A stretch of 64,000 nt of DNA from Strongylocentrotus droebachiensis (GCA_035222895.1 JAVYIG010004979.1:83109-147108), one strand, 5' to 3'. Shown: positions 34,475 to 46,766, counted from the first letter of the stretch. Numbers and translations: made by a program. Notes: generated by a model from the sequence alone, not told the origin.

Positions 34475-34800
34475 AAGATAAAAAGACAAATGTGTGGGTC
34501 CTGGAAAAGATTGGAACAGACTTGACCATCAGAAGGGGAATCATGGAAAGAAAACTAAACTATTTTGGGCACATTGTTAGGAGATCTGAAGGTGTTGAGA
34601 AGCAAATACTGCAAGGAGCAGTCGAAGGAAAACGGGGTAGAGGTCGTCCACCAATATCTTGGACTGATGATATCAAGAAAGTGTCTGGAAAATGAATGAA
34701 ATTTGCAACGAAAATGGCAGGTGTAAGGAGTTGCATGGCGTGCTCTCGTGAAGGCCACAGCAGCGCTTTACAGCGCCACCTGAAGTTGATGATGATGAGT
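34475..34800 (+). mobile_element. LINE 3' fragment (RTE-like end)
   Basis: It encodes MERKLNYFGHIVRRSEG, then KQILQGAVEGKRGRGRPPIS, then W, the C-terminal signature of many LINE reverse transcriptases. A frameshifted remainder and a gatgatgatga 3' tail follow. It sits at the junction between the two B-flank duplicates. Confidence 0.7.
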
Positions 34801-36359
34801 AACAAGATTGTGGAAATTTACGAACAGAAGAGTTACGATGGGAGAAGAAAAGAAATTCTACGAGAAGTTGACAAAATCAGTTATCATGGTAAAAATCAAA
34901 CGGGTTCTTTCTGGCCGTGCTAATCATTTCCGAAGCGTAGATATGAATTGTAAGGAAAACAAAGTTAAATTGAGGGAATGGGCCATTTATTCATTTGAAG
35001 AAGAAGAACTGAAGAAGGAAAAGAAGGAATGGAAGAAGAAGAAGAATAAAATGAGTTTCAAAGGGTCTTCGGAATGAAATGTTTTAATGAAGTTAAGGAT
35101 ATAATCATGCAGTTTACTAGTACTGCATCGACATTTTTAGGAAAATATAATATGATATTTTTGTTACGTTTGAGGCACAATATAAAATTGAACATTTTTC
35201 TCATGTTTGGAAACATTTAAATTTAAATTAAATGGATGTATATACGAGAAAACTCTTTCCCTATATTATGCTTCTTTAGAATATGATCATAGGCAGGCTT
35301 ACAAACGATAACTTTATAGCTGCCTGTTTACAAAAAAAAAAAAAGTTTTGTAAATACATGTTGCCTTTCTCAGTTTAGGCGGTTATCAGATATCTTTCAT
35401 ATACTTTGATATTGGTACTTTTTTTGCTTTATTTTAGCCAACATCTGTAGGCAGAATATAAAGAAGCAACTTGCTCTCATTTCTATTCAGTAGTTATTTC
35501 TAAACTATCCATAATATATACATAATGTGAGTGGTTTTGTGGATTGAGTTTGTGTAAGTAATGAAATCGTAATAGCATATAATTACTAGTATTGTTACAT
35601 ATATAATCATTCTGTTTTGATTCGTTGGGTTGTTTCTAATATCTGACTCCTAATTAATATCATAAATTCATATAGGGCCTACAATCATATCCGATTTGTT
35701 TTTTCTTCAAATAAGTGTGTAACACAAGTTCTTGTTAGATGTTGTAAAAATTATGAAATAGTAGTGTTTGCCATTTTTAGGAATTCTGTCTTGGTTATCT
35801 TTTTTCCTCACTAAACAGGTGTTTGGTTTTGTCCTACTTGTTAAAACTATATTACAAATATTTGGTAATAATCTGTCATGCGGAGCTGCTGAAAAAGATT
35901 TATAAATGGTAATTTACTAAATTTATACAAGTTGTTGGTATGGCTATATATTTAAAAGGTGTTTTAAAATCATTCTCGAATACTGCTTGAAAGAGTAATT
36001 AAAATTGTGATTGTTATTAGGCAATATCGTTAAGTATATCCTGTCTTTCCCCTTGTATAATTCTGAATCACATATTCTATACCACTATCTCAAGATTGGG
36101 CAGATATAGGGAGGAGATTAATGAGACTGCGTCTCTAATATACCTTCTTTTATCAGTACATGTAACTAATTCATTCTAATACGCTCATTCCATGATACTT
36201 CATCCAAGGTTGGTTTAAATTGCTTCAAACTTTATAAGATATCGCGGTAACGACATATTTTCTGGTAATTTTCGATCCTTTCTTGGCCCTGTGATTTAAA
36301 ATTTGACCCTTTCCACGTAATTTGTGGAAACTCTCCAAATTAAGAGATGCATATTTAGT

Positions 36360-36490
36360 TCAGTGGTGTATCCAATAAAGGGTGGCACCCCTCCCATTTG
36401 CAGGACCAGGCGAATGATATCAGCAAAAGTTTGCATAGGGTCCATGCCACACAATTAGCCAAAGTATAGCCCCCCCCCCCTCATTATAAC
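36360..36490. repeat. Repeat with C run in the B 3' flank
   Basis: cagtggtgtatcc...ggtggcacccctccc and a C run at 36469-36480 interrupt the A/B flank alignment. It may be a DNA transposon fragment; no second end was found. Confidence 0.25.
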
Positions 36491-37113
36491 AAGGACTGTG
36501 AGACCATGAAAATGACCATGAAATTATATCTTGATTATTATATTAAACAGGATGAGAGAAAAGGAATATATACAAGGGTTTCCACTGCGAATGCTCGCTA
36601 TACCCTGAACATATACCCTTTATTCAATCCAATTTAAACAGATCAATTTCTACTGTATACTTGGTAATAATGCAATATTAGTTACTTGTAGAGTTATAAC
36701 AATGTAATAATACTGAATGTGATTTAACAATTTTTTACTTAATCTCAAGCTTTTCTTTCAGACTTGTATCCTTCAGTCTGTCTGTTAAAGGAGTGTGCTT
36801 ATTTTCGTTTTTCAAGTGGTTAAAAAGATATATATCTTGCTCATGATAACTTCATTGATGCTAGAAAGAATTTGGAATGAGCTCCAACTGTAAGGAACTA
36901 TAAAGCTATCTTCTAGTACACTTTTGATGCCAGTTCATTAGCAGCAAGTGTAATATCTGTATATTAATGACGTCTAAATGTTTTTGTGCATTGCCTTTCC
37001 TTTGTGCCGGAAATAAAAGAAAATAAATAATAGAGACTATATGGGATCAAAAGTGTTTTGCTTTCTTACTCCTTCAGTGTGTATCATTTACAAAATACAG
37101 TGGAACCTAGTGA

Positions 37114-37121
37114 GAGCAAAC
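37114..37121 (+). repeat. Left 8-bp target duplication of P-type element
   Basis: gagcaaac is repeated exactly at 42334-42341, immediately outside inverted termini that start CATAGAGATATA. Confidence 0.75.
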
Positions 37122-37734
37122 CATAGAGATATATACTTAATAATAAGGCTAGAGAGCGGACTCGTCATACGCGCCCGTTCAAAGCTCTGTGCGCGCATGG
37201 AGCGTGGTCCGCCATTACTAAGGAGGGCACAACTTCGAGAAATACCCGGATGTTCCCTTCGAAACTGTGCTACTGATATGCAATATGAAGCTTCATATTT
37301 GGGGTTGATTTTTCAGTTTTCGAGTATGAAACGTTATAATTGTGGTATTTCGCATAATGCATGAACCCTACTCATGCCTCAGTCATGGTATCTGGTGTAG
37401 GTCAAGATTAATTACGGGTGTTATGGTGAGGTAAAAGGGACACAAAAAGCTATTTATATTTCAGTACATCTTCAATTTTTCTTCCTCTTTGTCAATATAA
37501 AACTGTGATATAATGACATCAAATATTACTTGGCTTTCAAACAATCAGAATCAAGCATTTGGGACTTCTATTTGATATTTATGTCATGATATTAAACAAA
37601 GTTTTATGCTACAGGGCCAATGTCTTTCTAATTCAGTTATTATGAGAGCCAGGGTTTATTGATTTAAAACGCTTTAAAGGTAATATATTCATTTTATGTT
37701 TATGGCTATTATAAACAGATTGATACTTATAGAT

Positions 37735-37860
37735 TTTGGATAGAGATGGGTACATAGATAGCTAGACACATAATAAGATGGATAGATAGATATAATATAG
37801 AAGGATAGGTAGATAACGGAAATGCAGATATAGGACGATACTGAAGATAGGAAGAGGGGG
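37735..37860. repeat. GATA-type simple repeat inside the P-type element
   Basis: tagatagat/gatagata units, imperfect. Confidence 0.5.
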
Positions 37861-39770
37861 AAGGAAAGAATTATACACATTTATTTTTAAAAATTATGTT
37901 ATTTACTCATCTAATCATTCATTCAATCATTCATCCAAACATTCTTTTTCTTCTTCTCTCACTCATTTTATATCAAATTCACACCTTCTGTCTTTCACCT
38001 ATTCTCTAGAAAATCTCTATATGTCTGAAAGAATAATTCAATTCTTTACAGTTCACTAGAAATAAATATTCTTTAAAAACAGCTGATCATTGATGTAATA
38101 ATGATTTATTCACACCACTTTTTTCTCCATAAATAATATTCTCCTTGATACAGTATATTTCTTATTTTCTTCATCAACCAGTTTTTAGAGAATATACTTA
38201 TGATAATTTGATTTGAAGAAAAAAAATGAATAAATGAACCTTTTATTACCACACGTGTGTTGAATATTCTACAGCATAGGCATTTAAGTTTTGAAATTTT
38301 ATTGGACATATATACTGCTATAATACATCACAATTGAAAGGACAGACATTGCAAAAACAACATCTCAGATTTTAGCCCCAAATTTACTAATTACAAAGAC
38401 ATTTCATTGAATAATAAAATAAATAAATGCAAACCAGAAATAGTAATTGAGCATATATATTCCAAGTTACCTGTATTGCTATGAAGAACTATAATTGACA
38501 CTTACATCTCAGGATACTGCAATACACCATTCAGTGAAACCTCATAGTAACAAGGTCTTTTGACATCATTATTCATCAGGGAATAATAATAGTTTTGAAA
38601 CTGATTACCCTCAAATTTACACAGTAGATATACTAGATAGCAAAAGAGTGCACAATCTTATGGGTTTACATCTAGTGACATTATTCCATATAATTGTTCT
38701 GTTATCAAATCTATTCAAAAGCAGTTTTCCATTTTGGACCAAAATTCAAACCTATGTACAAAAAAGATCTATGGGTGTGTATAAGGTGTGCAACTGTGCA
38801 TTACACACAGATTTTCAATTGCCACACATCTGTGAATTCTCCTCATTTACCGTATCGAAAACGTGGCTCACTTGATGTGAATTTCTTGCTTTTCATCGTT
38901 AATGATGCAAATCACTTGGTTGAGAGCAATCCAGACAATGTTATAAAAAAGGTCTACCGTACATGTTTATCTCAGGTTATCTAAACCTGCAGAATCAAAG
39001 CACATGTAGAGTGCAAATAATTTTCAAAAATTAGAGCAACTGAATCAGATACAGCAGGTACAATTATGAAGCTTATAGAGTAAATATTCAAATACAGTGT
39101 ACCTCACAACAACTCAAAATTCAAGTACATATTTTGTACCCCTAATGTAATCAACTCTTCTAAGTTCCACTTTAGTTTGCCTTTGTGTAAAGTTAACGAA
39201 CAGAACATTATGGTTAAGTTGTGCAACTATCACAATGTGTCCCAAGAATTTTATTTCATTACACAGAACAAAAGTCTCAGATTGTTCTGTTTTTCTTGAA
39301 GATTATTGAAAGCTCTCTCCAGTTTTAAACGGCTTCACAGTCAATCATCCAGTGGATAAGCTATGCAGACAAGAGGCACAATATAAAAGACTGATCTGTC
39401 TCTGTAGTTTGTACAAATTAAGTTCTATGTTTTCTTTTTTGCATAGACTGAGGAATTTTGCTCACTATAAAAAGAGAAAAAACAGGTTTTCCTGACTTCA
39501 AGGAGGGCTTTAAGCCCTGGTCTCCTCAACATTTGCAACAGTGTATAGACTACAGAACAGTTGTAATTGTAAAACACAAGATGTCACTATAGTATCATTC
39601 TCCAGATCAAGAAAGCCTATTTACATCGTAGCCAATCCACACCAGACACAATCCCTGTGATGTGAATTTAGACGTCATGTCCTACAACTACTTGAAACTT
39701 GTAAAATGCTGGGACATGTGTATTAAAGCCCCTCTAAAGTGTTTGGAGCCCCAAAAATTTGACGGCAAAA
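37860..39770 (-). other. Internal region of the P-type element, no frame recognised
   Basis: This AT-rich sequence should hold the transposase catalytic part if the element were complete. I find no frame longer than about 100 codons and no clear RNase H-like motif on the - strand. Confidence 0.4.
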
Positions 39771-39776
39771 TTTCAC

Positions 39777-40280
39777 TTAAATTGTATAATGTGAAATAGG
39801 ATGCCATTTAACATTCTGTAGGTTTTCATAAACAAATATGTTTGAAAACAAATATTGATGAAATAAGACAAAATTGGGGTTTTCTGTAAATGCGTTCTCT
39901 CCAAAGTTGTGTTGAAGTAGGTCAAGCTGATCCTGGCTAATGAGCTTGCTTTCGTGGACTTCCTGCAAGAGAGTCCTGGTTTTTCCATTTCTCCTGTTTA
40001 CCTTCTGTTTCACCACTTGAAGCTGTTTCTTGGCATATTGCAGTTGCTGTCTGGTTATCGTCAGTTTCTGATCAACTCAGACAGAAAAGAATAGTCATGT
40101 TCTTTTGTAATGTCATAGGGTTTCTTTGGAGGCACGGGAACACTTTTGGATGTTGTTCATGGTTTTGCTGGGAGTCTTGAGCCATGGGTCTGTTTATAGG
40201 GAGGATGTCCAGGAAAGACAGTAGGCACAGCACTAGGAAGGAGTGGTGTGTAACATCCTTTTCCTCTCTTGGGTGTATTT
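39777..40280 (-). pseudogene. THAP-domain protein remnant (P-type transposase N-terminal part)
   Basis: From the acceptor at 40281-40282, the - strand reads a THAP C-terminal box (LLPSAVPTVFP, matching the family's AVPTxF motif). It then runs to a stop at 40157-40159, then EHDYSFLSELIR. After a frameshift near 40070 it reads a Lys/Gln-rich coiled coil (LTITRQQLQYAKKQLQ) and LISQDQLDLL..NFGEN. The THAP box, HDYS and coiled coil in order are typical of THAP/P-type transposases. The C2CH zinc-finger exon is not certain; a degenerate MGKFCCA start lies near 40830 on the - strand. Confidence 0.6.
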
Positions 40281-40965
40281 CTGCATTACAATAAAAGCAA
40301 ATGGAAACAAAAATGAGTTTTTTCTCATAACATAACAATTGTTCTACTATTCATGCTATTTCATATGATTTTTAAGACTAAAAAAGAAAGCAGCTTCCAG
40401 CCACAATTGCGAAACAGTATTTAATAATGATGTCAGCAAGTCATAAGCAAATTTGATAGAAATAGTGTAGTGTGCGGTGGGCTTTTTAGGCTAGCCTAGC
40501 CTAGTTGGATAACTCCTGTGATGTGAAATATGGCAGGCTAGCCTATCTTTGCCTTTCGGGCTTTAGAAATTAGAGTATTTAGATCTAGATCTAGAGTCTA
40601 GAGTCTAGTCTAGACCCTAGATCTAGACTCTAGTCAAAATATAAAGAAGTTGACATTTGATTTTTATCTTGAAATTAGATAAGATAAAGTTAATTATATA
40701 TTCTAAACTTGGCTTTCGTTAATAGAATCAAGCTCAGTCATGGAGTTAATATTTCCGAGTTGGACTCTCTGACTCTAGCTAGAGATGCGACTCCAGCGCA
40801 GCAGAATTTTCCCATCACTGCCCCCCAGAACCTTGACCCATGCCTGCCCCCGGTGCCTGCCCCAGCCCGGGGGGCGTGGACTGGCGCGCTCCGCTGAGCA
40901 CTGCAGGAACGTTAGCTGCGCTGCGGTGGCTTGTCATGAGACAATACCCGCATAAACTACATTTT

Positions 40966-40970
40966 TAGCT
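40966..40970 (+). repeat. Left 5-bp target duplication of probable solo LTR
   Basis: tagct here is repeated at 41995-41999. Confidence 0.4.
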
Positions 40971-41994
40971 TGTAGCGGCTCTTACATTCGCCCTCCTTTC
41001 ATCGTACATTCATGTTCACAGTATTTTTCCATCTTTTTTTCCATCACGCTACTTATTTATATGCATTATTCGGACCACGTGTGTTTTTCCTTCCAATCGC
41101 GCATCGTGGTTCCGCACTGTTCACCCCGCGTATTTTCAACACCACGAGGTTTTTCTCCACTCCCGCTTTCACCTTGGTCGAGTCAAGACGTCTCCATAAT
41201 TTCCTCTCCAGGCTTCATTCTACTGTGCCTATTTCGTTCTCTACGGCACGTCAACTCTTTTTCTGCCGTGTTCATCGGGCTGCAGTCTCCCAGTGGAACG
41301 TTATAGTCAGCACCGACATGGCGCCTGACTCTCCGCTGGGAGCTGCCAGTTTCTTCGTTCCGGTAGCTCTTTCCACTCTCGAGCTCAGACACTTTACCGC
41401 AGCTCATCTAAACATTTCTTCATCAAAGTCCGGATCATTCAACGAGCGACTCACTGCTCCGTCTTAATTCACCACCGGCTTGATGTCTACATTTCTACTT
41501 GCCTCCGACATCAAGCGATTCACTGCTTCGTCGTCGAGCGCCACATCTCTTCTCTTCTCTTCTCGCCTGAGAGCTTCAACCACATCTTTATCACGAGCGT
41601 CAGCGTCGATCCTTCACCGCTCTTCAGCCACGATTACGCCGCGATTACGAAGCTGCATCTCCGCCTTCAAGCCTCCGCACATCATCGCGTGAGCCCTTCC
41701 TTCGTTTTCATCTCGCTTCATCATCATTGGACTTTCGACTTCATTTCTACTATTGTCGTAAGCTCTATTTATTCATCGCATTTATTCATGTTCATTCTCA
41801 TCTTTGATCATTATGTAACCTCCGTGCAATATTCACATTTACCATTTATGCATTCTCGATCATTCCGAATCTTCGACTTGTGCTTGACTACACTTTGCAA
41901 GTGTACGGTCAGCTTCATCAGTACCCAATAAACATAACGAAAAGGGAATACTTTCTTTCATGTATTTTATTGTCAGTGCAACCTTGTTTCCTCG
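40971..41994 (+). mobile_element. Probable solo LTR
   Basis: This 1024-bp block starts TGTAGCGG and ends ...TTTCCTCG (a CA end would be expected; one base differs). It is flanked by 5-bp tagct repeats. An aataaa at 41926-41931 lies about 65 bases before the end, as in an LTR. It is more GC- and C-rich than its surroundings. A 151-codon + frame at 41012-41467 has no recognisable domain and is probably not a gene. No internal retroelement sequence or second LTR is seen. Confidence 0.45.
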
Positions 41995-41999
41995 TAGCT
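41995..41999 (+). repeat. Right 5-bp target duplication of probable solo LTR
   Basis: tagct, matching 40966-40970. Confidence 0.4.
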
Positions 42000-42333
42000 A
42001 AATAAAAATAAGTGTTATGTTGTGTGACAAGTGAACACGCTTTCAAATATCCATTCACATTACCTCACACACTCATAATTCTACAAGCTCTAAAATATCC
42101 TTGTTTAATCAACATAACATTAAGAAGAACTTACTTGTGAAATATTATGCAGTTCCCTTTCTCTCTTCGGTTCGAACAACCAAATGCAACGCACGAACCT
42201 TGCTTCTTCAAATTTTCCACAGTATCTTGTTGGGTCGTTCGTTTTTCTGCCCTCCTTAGTAATGGCGGCCAACGCTCCAGCTCGGAACAGCAATTTGAGG
42301 GAGTACCTTCTCTAGTGTTAGTATATCTCTATG

Positions 42334-42341
42334 GAGCAAAC
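42334..42341 (+). repeat. Right 8-bp target duplication of P-type element
   Basis: gagcaaac, an exact copy of 37114-37121. Confidence 0.75.
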
Positions 42342-43288
42342 TCATCCAGACCAAGAAATGTACCTCTTAATATTGAATCTTTGTCATATCTGTGCTAAAA
42401 GTAGAATATAGAACATGGGAGCTGAGCAGCACAATTATGCTGCTATTATGAGTTTGTTTGAATGATATAAATAAGTTCATCTGTATTTTAATTTATAATC
42501 TGTCTTTTTCTTCTCCCTGCCCACCATCTATTTCTCTATCGGAATTTCTTTCTTTCTTTCCCTCTCTCTCTTTTTTCTCTATCTGTACCCTCCTTCACAT
42601 TTTACTTCTATTTAATCTATTAAGTTTAGTATTTTATTTTAGATAATGTTTGGGTGACTTTTTTTAGATCAAGAATGCTAGGAATTATACATTATACTTG
42701 AGCAGAGAGAACAAAGTCCACAGATGAAAAAATATCAGCCCGTTTCCAACATAGTACATTGCGCTGTTCATGAATAAGTACGATTGAATTGTTAAAAAAA
42801 AAACGCACACCTGTTTTTAAGTCTAGTAAAGTGGCGATGCAATGTGAAATTCATAATCACTATTTTCATGTACAAATTGCCAGTTTTTATTCGGATCAAT
42901 CGCAAATATTAATAAAATGGGGCCCTGCACTATTTGCTGCAATCTTTGATTTTGAATACTGGGACGACCGAGATGCGAGTAAATAAATGCATATAACTTA
43001 AGAGTTATTTTATTATTTCAACAGAGATTACATCCTGCGTTTCGATTTATTACTGTTAATTATTATGATTTTATAATTTGATTACATTGCAAAACAGACA
43101 TTATGTGCCTTTAGCTGCATGTCAAAATGTTTTTAACAAGCACTTCAGTTCACCTTAGTAATTTAAGTTCAATGTAGTTCAATGTAACCCCAGTGTTGTT
43201 TATCTATCCCTCATGGATTATGTAGTCTGAATGTGTGGTGAAATGGGTGGGAAACTTTCCAGGTGTCGTGGGCGGTAACCATACCACA
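42342..43288. other. Intergenic sequence without recognised gene
   Basis: This AT-rich sequence contains a CT-rich stretch (42500-42600). A 65-codon + frame at 42789-42986 has no family match that I can see. Confidence 0.4.
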
Positions 43289-43296
43289 GCTCTCAC

Positions 43297-43723
43297 CAGG
43301 GGCGGATCCACGTAGCGATTATTCCGGCCCGCCCCCCCCCCCCCAGCCCCCCAAAACTATACAAAAAAATAGGATAATAACGTAAAGTTAACCTTCATAA
43401 AACAAAAAACAAAAGCGCCCCCCCCCCTCCCCCCTTATTCGCCGGCCGGCTGAGTCGGCACTAAATTTTGTTTTAAGATGTGGCTACCCCCCCCCCCCTG
43501 ACGCCGTCTGGATCCTCTGCAGCCGCGTATCCACGGGGGGGGGGGCTGACGGGTCAACAACAACAAAAATATATTTTAAAAATTCTCACGAATTAGGTGG
43601 AAAAAAAAATAGTGGTCTCACCCCCCCCCCCCCCCCCGCTTATTTACCGGTGGCTGAGTCGCAACTAATATTTTCTCACGGATTGCCCCCCCCCCCTCTT
43701 CCCGCCGGCTGGATCCGCCACTG
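43297..43723. mobile_element. hAT-type MITE
   Basis: The 427-bp element has 13-bp inverted ends CAGGGGCGGATCC and GGATCCGCCACTG (one mismatch) and an exact 8-bp target duplication gctctcac at 43289-43296 and 43724-43731. The interior is full of C and G runs and has no transposase. Eight-base duplications and CAG.GG ends are typical of hAT elements. Confidence 0.8.
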
Positions 43724-44364
43724 GCTCTCACACCCATGCTTAGTTTGCCTTTTATTAGTATCATGAAGCGGACATCGACGCACTCGAATAAACGATGGGT
43801 ATGGTTCTGATAAATTTTCTCTATACGATGTATCACGTTCAGCTGTTGGTGTTCATTATTTTGAATTAATCGTCGATTCATCAGGACTGCAATTTGAAGT
43901 AGGCAACTAAATCACAGCAGCAGACCTTATAACGGTATTTTCACGGAAGGAGAGCTCTGATGACAATATGGAATCTTGTAAGGTAAATTTCATGCACGCA
44001 GATTTACTCTTTTACTGTTTGAAATCAAACATTATGGTTTTCGTATACTGGTGAATATGTCAATTACTAACGCCAGCTTTGAAGAATTCAACACTCAACA
44101 CTAAGATATCGTATAGCTCCATGATCATACAATGGAATAATAGACATATATGACTTACATCTATTAGCTAACAAGGTGATCCTCTTACTTCCTAGTCTGG
44201 CATACCTTATCGCCAACTTATATGTGCGTTGTAAGCTAACTTAATTGGTTTGGTATGGCTTGCTTGTTAATCAAGACACTATACATGAACGATAATATTA
44301 TAAGAAAGATTTATGGTAGATAATACCTTTCTATTTGAACTTTAAGTAATAGTCTGATTTTCAG

Positions 44365-44605
44365 ACCATTGTGCCGAATGGTCGTACGTTTTGTGCTGCG
44401 CAAAGATTCAATCAATTTAATTTTGGCCATTACAAGAAGTGGGTTATTGATGTAGACAAATGCTCATTTACCCTTTACAGCTCATTTTATGTATGTTACC
44501 CCAAAAAGAAAAAAAGCCAGTCAGTCACTCAATAGTATCGAACAGTGAAGTCTAGCAAATAAATGCGTTTCCTTGCATAATTTGAATAGTAGGACACTGC
44601 TAGGA
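44365..44605 (+). repeat. Dispersed repeat unit (copy 1 of 3)
   Basis: The block from gccgaatggtcgtac to gaatagtaggacac is repeated at 60005-60230 (+). Its last part recurs inverted at about 46090-46175. The class is unknown; it may be a nonautonomous DNA transposon. Confidence 0.6.
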
Positions 44606-44884
44606 CTCAAGCTGCGGCTAAAAGTAAACAAATCGAAATATATTGTTCGGGTATGTAATTATAATAATCTAAGTTACATTACGATAATTGGAATTTTAAA
44701 GTGAAACCTTTCTTTTAAAGCCAAACGAAAGCTATTCACTAATGTTCGATTAATGTTAGTATAGTATGGATAAGTATATAGCTCAAACAATTTAGAAGAA
44801 AAGGAGGTCTTAAAATGATATTTCATTTTACCATTTTTTAAAATGAAGTATCATTGTTTTTCCCCAATCAAGCATAAGTATGAA

Positions 44885-45190
44885 AGCCCGTATACGGATA
44901 TCCACCCCTAGGATAACCACCCTCTAGGCCAACTACCCCCTAGGACAACTATCCCCTAGGGCAATCACCATCTAGGACGACTACCCCCGGGACAAATATC
45001 CCCGGACAACTACCCCCAGATAACCACCCCTAGGACAGCTACCCCAGGACAACTACCCCCGGACAACTACCCCCTACGTAGTTGTCCGGGATGGGGGTAA
45101 TTGTCCTCGAGGAAGGTTGTCGTAGGGGGTAGTTGTCCGTGGTGATCCGGGGTGGTTGGTGGTTGTTGGTTGTCCAAGGGGTATAGTCCT
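44885..45190. repeat. Foldback minisatellite (GGACAACTACCCCCTA units)
   Basis: Tandem 14-17-base units of the ctaggacaactacccc type run to about 45075. The array then turns around into gtagttgtccgg..gggg units, so the locus can fold into a large hairpin. A second member of the family is at 59375-59765. Confidence 0.75.
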
Positions 45191-45349
45191 AGAACCATCA
45201 TTAGAACAGGTATTATTGCCCCTTCCCATGAAATATGATTCAAGCTCAAATAGGTGATAACCTCTTCATTAGAAGCTACTGAATTAGGGTATACTTTTTT
45301 TAACACGCCGGGTTCAGATACGAAATTTATAATCACTATTTTCATTTTC

Positions 45350-45710
45350 AACTACAATTCAACTATTTTGACTCCCAAAACAAACACCTAAACTTTAAAC
45401 AAGACCCAATAACCAATATTTTATCTCTTTTTAGGAAAAATTTCATTTTCATATGTTTTGTACACAAATCACGAAAATGAGCGATTTTCCGGCTGACATG
45501 TAAAGACAAAAGGTCACGTGACTTTCCAACTGTACGTCCGATTTTCAAAAAAAATGTTTTAAAAGATGCGTAAGACTCGAAAGAAAAAGGTCCGCGAGCG
45601 GCTGGGCGCCATCCGTAAGCGTTCCCGAGCAATCAGAAAAATCGCGGAGGAGGGGGGGGGGGGGGGTGGGCATAATGGCCCCCGGCCTTATTAGGGTTAA
45701 AGGTATTATG
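45350..45710 (+). repeat. Repeat shared with 54575-54735
   Basis: caattcaactattttg.ctcccaaaaca through aaaatgagcgattttc matches 54575-54715. The final ggccttattagggttaa matches 54715-54732. This copy carries about 180 extra bases, including a G run at 45650-45666, between those parts. Confidence 0.6.
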
Positions 45711-45954
45711 TCCCGCTTGCAGCCAACATTTTATGCGATAAGTATAGCATAAACTCCAATAATGTTGAAAAGAAACTGATATTACACAAAGTCAGATCAA
45801 GATTCAGATTCCTAAAACTACCGTTCAGTATTAATAGATACCCTATTATACGACATTCTAGGAGTTAAAGTAAATCAGTTAGAGTGAATCAAGAAGTCAA
45901 AAATAGAGGAACAAGGCAATGGGAAAGAGAGTAAAGGTCATTAAACTATTTAGC

Positions 45955-46175
45955 ACCCTATGGGAAGCATGCATTTCCATCATCATCATCTTTAAAGATA
46001 CTATGTCCATTTTGCAGCCAACAACAAATTCTGTAGAACTTTGCCGGAATTATGAATATGTAATGTATGTCCTATCCGTGAAATGTAAACGTAAGCAGTG
46101 TCCTAATATTCAAATTATGCAAGGAAACCTGTTTATTTGCTAGACTTCACTGTCAGACACTATTGAGTGCCTGAC
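45955..46175 (-). repeat. Dispersed repeat unit (inverted copy)
   Basis: This is the reverse complement of parts of 44530-44605 and 60140-60320: ggaaacctg..tttgctagacttcac, tcaatagtg and tgcagccaac. Confidence 0.55.
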
Positions 46176-46224
46176 TGTTTTTTTTTCTTATGTGGTAATC
46201 TTCTTCTTCTTATCGAGTCACTAC

Positions 46225-46395
46225 ACAAGTCCCGTCCAGTGGTCCACACAGGCTTTGGCACGGCAATTCACGGCTTCCAGGTCATCTTGGGTGCAAGGTT
46301 CTGACAGGAGTGGGCAGACTAACAGGTGTTCCATTGTCCGTTCCTGGCCGCATTCACATGCTGTTTGTTCATCTCCTAGACCTCATCTCTGCATT
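46225..46395 (-). mobile_element. LINE 3' fragment with RT zinc knuckle
   Basis: The - strand reads ACECGQERTMEHLLVCPLL, a short stretch, then CTQDDLEAVNCRAKACVDHW and a stop. This is a reverse-transcriptase-associated zinc knuckle (CxC...H...C) and terminal helix. About 55 intact codons remain, and a G run lies to the right. Confidence 0.75.
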
Positions 46396-46766
46396 AGGAT
46401 CCAGGAATTTCTTACCGGGGGGGGGGGGGCACAAAATCGCATGGGGTGAAATATATGAAAAACGATGGAGCGAGGCGACAGAGCGAGGCGTCAGCGGTGA
46501 GCGACCTAGCGGGGGTGGGTCTGGATCAGGGTCAGAATCCCTCCCGAGTAGGAAGCATTTGCATTTTTAGAACCACATTAGGCGCATTTTCAGGCACTTC
46601 CTGGAGTAATATAACGTAAAATTGCTTTCTCCTATACCCTCTCCAAGAGTAGAGATCTTTTGCTATTTGAGAACCACATTTGGCGCATTAATGTCCACCG
46701 GCACTTCCTGGAAAAAAACGAGACCTTAATCTGATTGTTTAGAAGTTAAGCAGGGCTCCCACTTTA

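Larger units (their letters stand above)
32814..37040 (+). repeat. 3' flank of copy B, homologous to A flank and partly duplicated
   Basis: The block around gttgacaaatttagttat (33310-33500) and the one at 34865-35080 are both homologous to 6265-6450 of the A flank. The B flank therefore carries an additional internal duplication of about 1.55 kb. Homology to A continues to about 37040 (atattaatgacgtcta..tgtttttgtgcattg, ggatcaaa). No coding exon is supported; a long 3' UTR is possible. Confidence 0.5.
37122..42333 (-). mobile_element. P-element-superfamily (THAP) DNA transposon, decayed
   Basis: The 5.2-kb element has 12-bp perfect terminal inverted repeats CATAGAGATATA (37122-37133 and 42322-42333), an 8-bp target duplication, and a perfect 21-bp subterminal inverted repeat (about 37209-37229 and 42248-42268). 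It carries a - strand THAP-domain remnant. Target length, CA start, subterminal repeats and THAP domain together are the hallmarks of P-type elements. The RNase H-like transposase core was not found, so the copy is non-autonomous or very decayed. A probable solo LTR (40971-41994) is nested inside. Confidence 0.7.

Noticed and set aside
41012..41467. 151-codon + frame in the C-rich block
   Set aside because: No domain, no splice context, and it sits inside a probable solo LTR.
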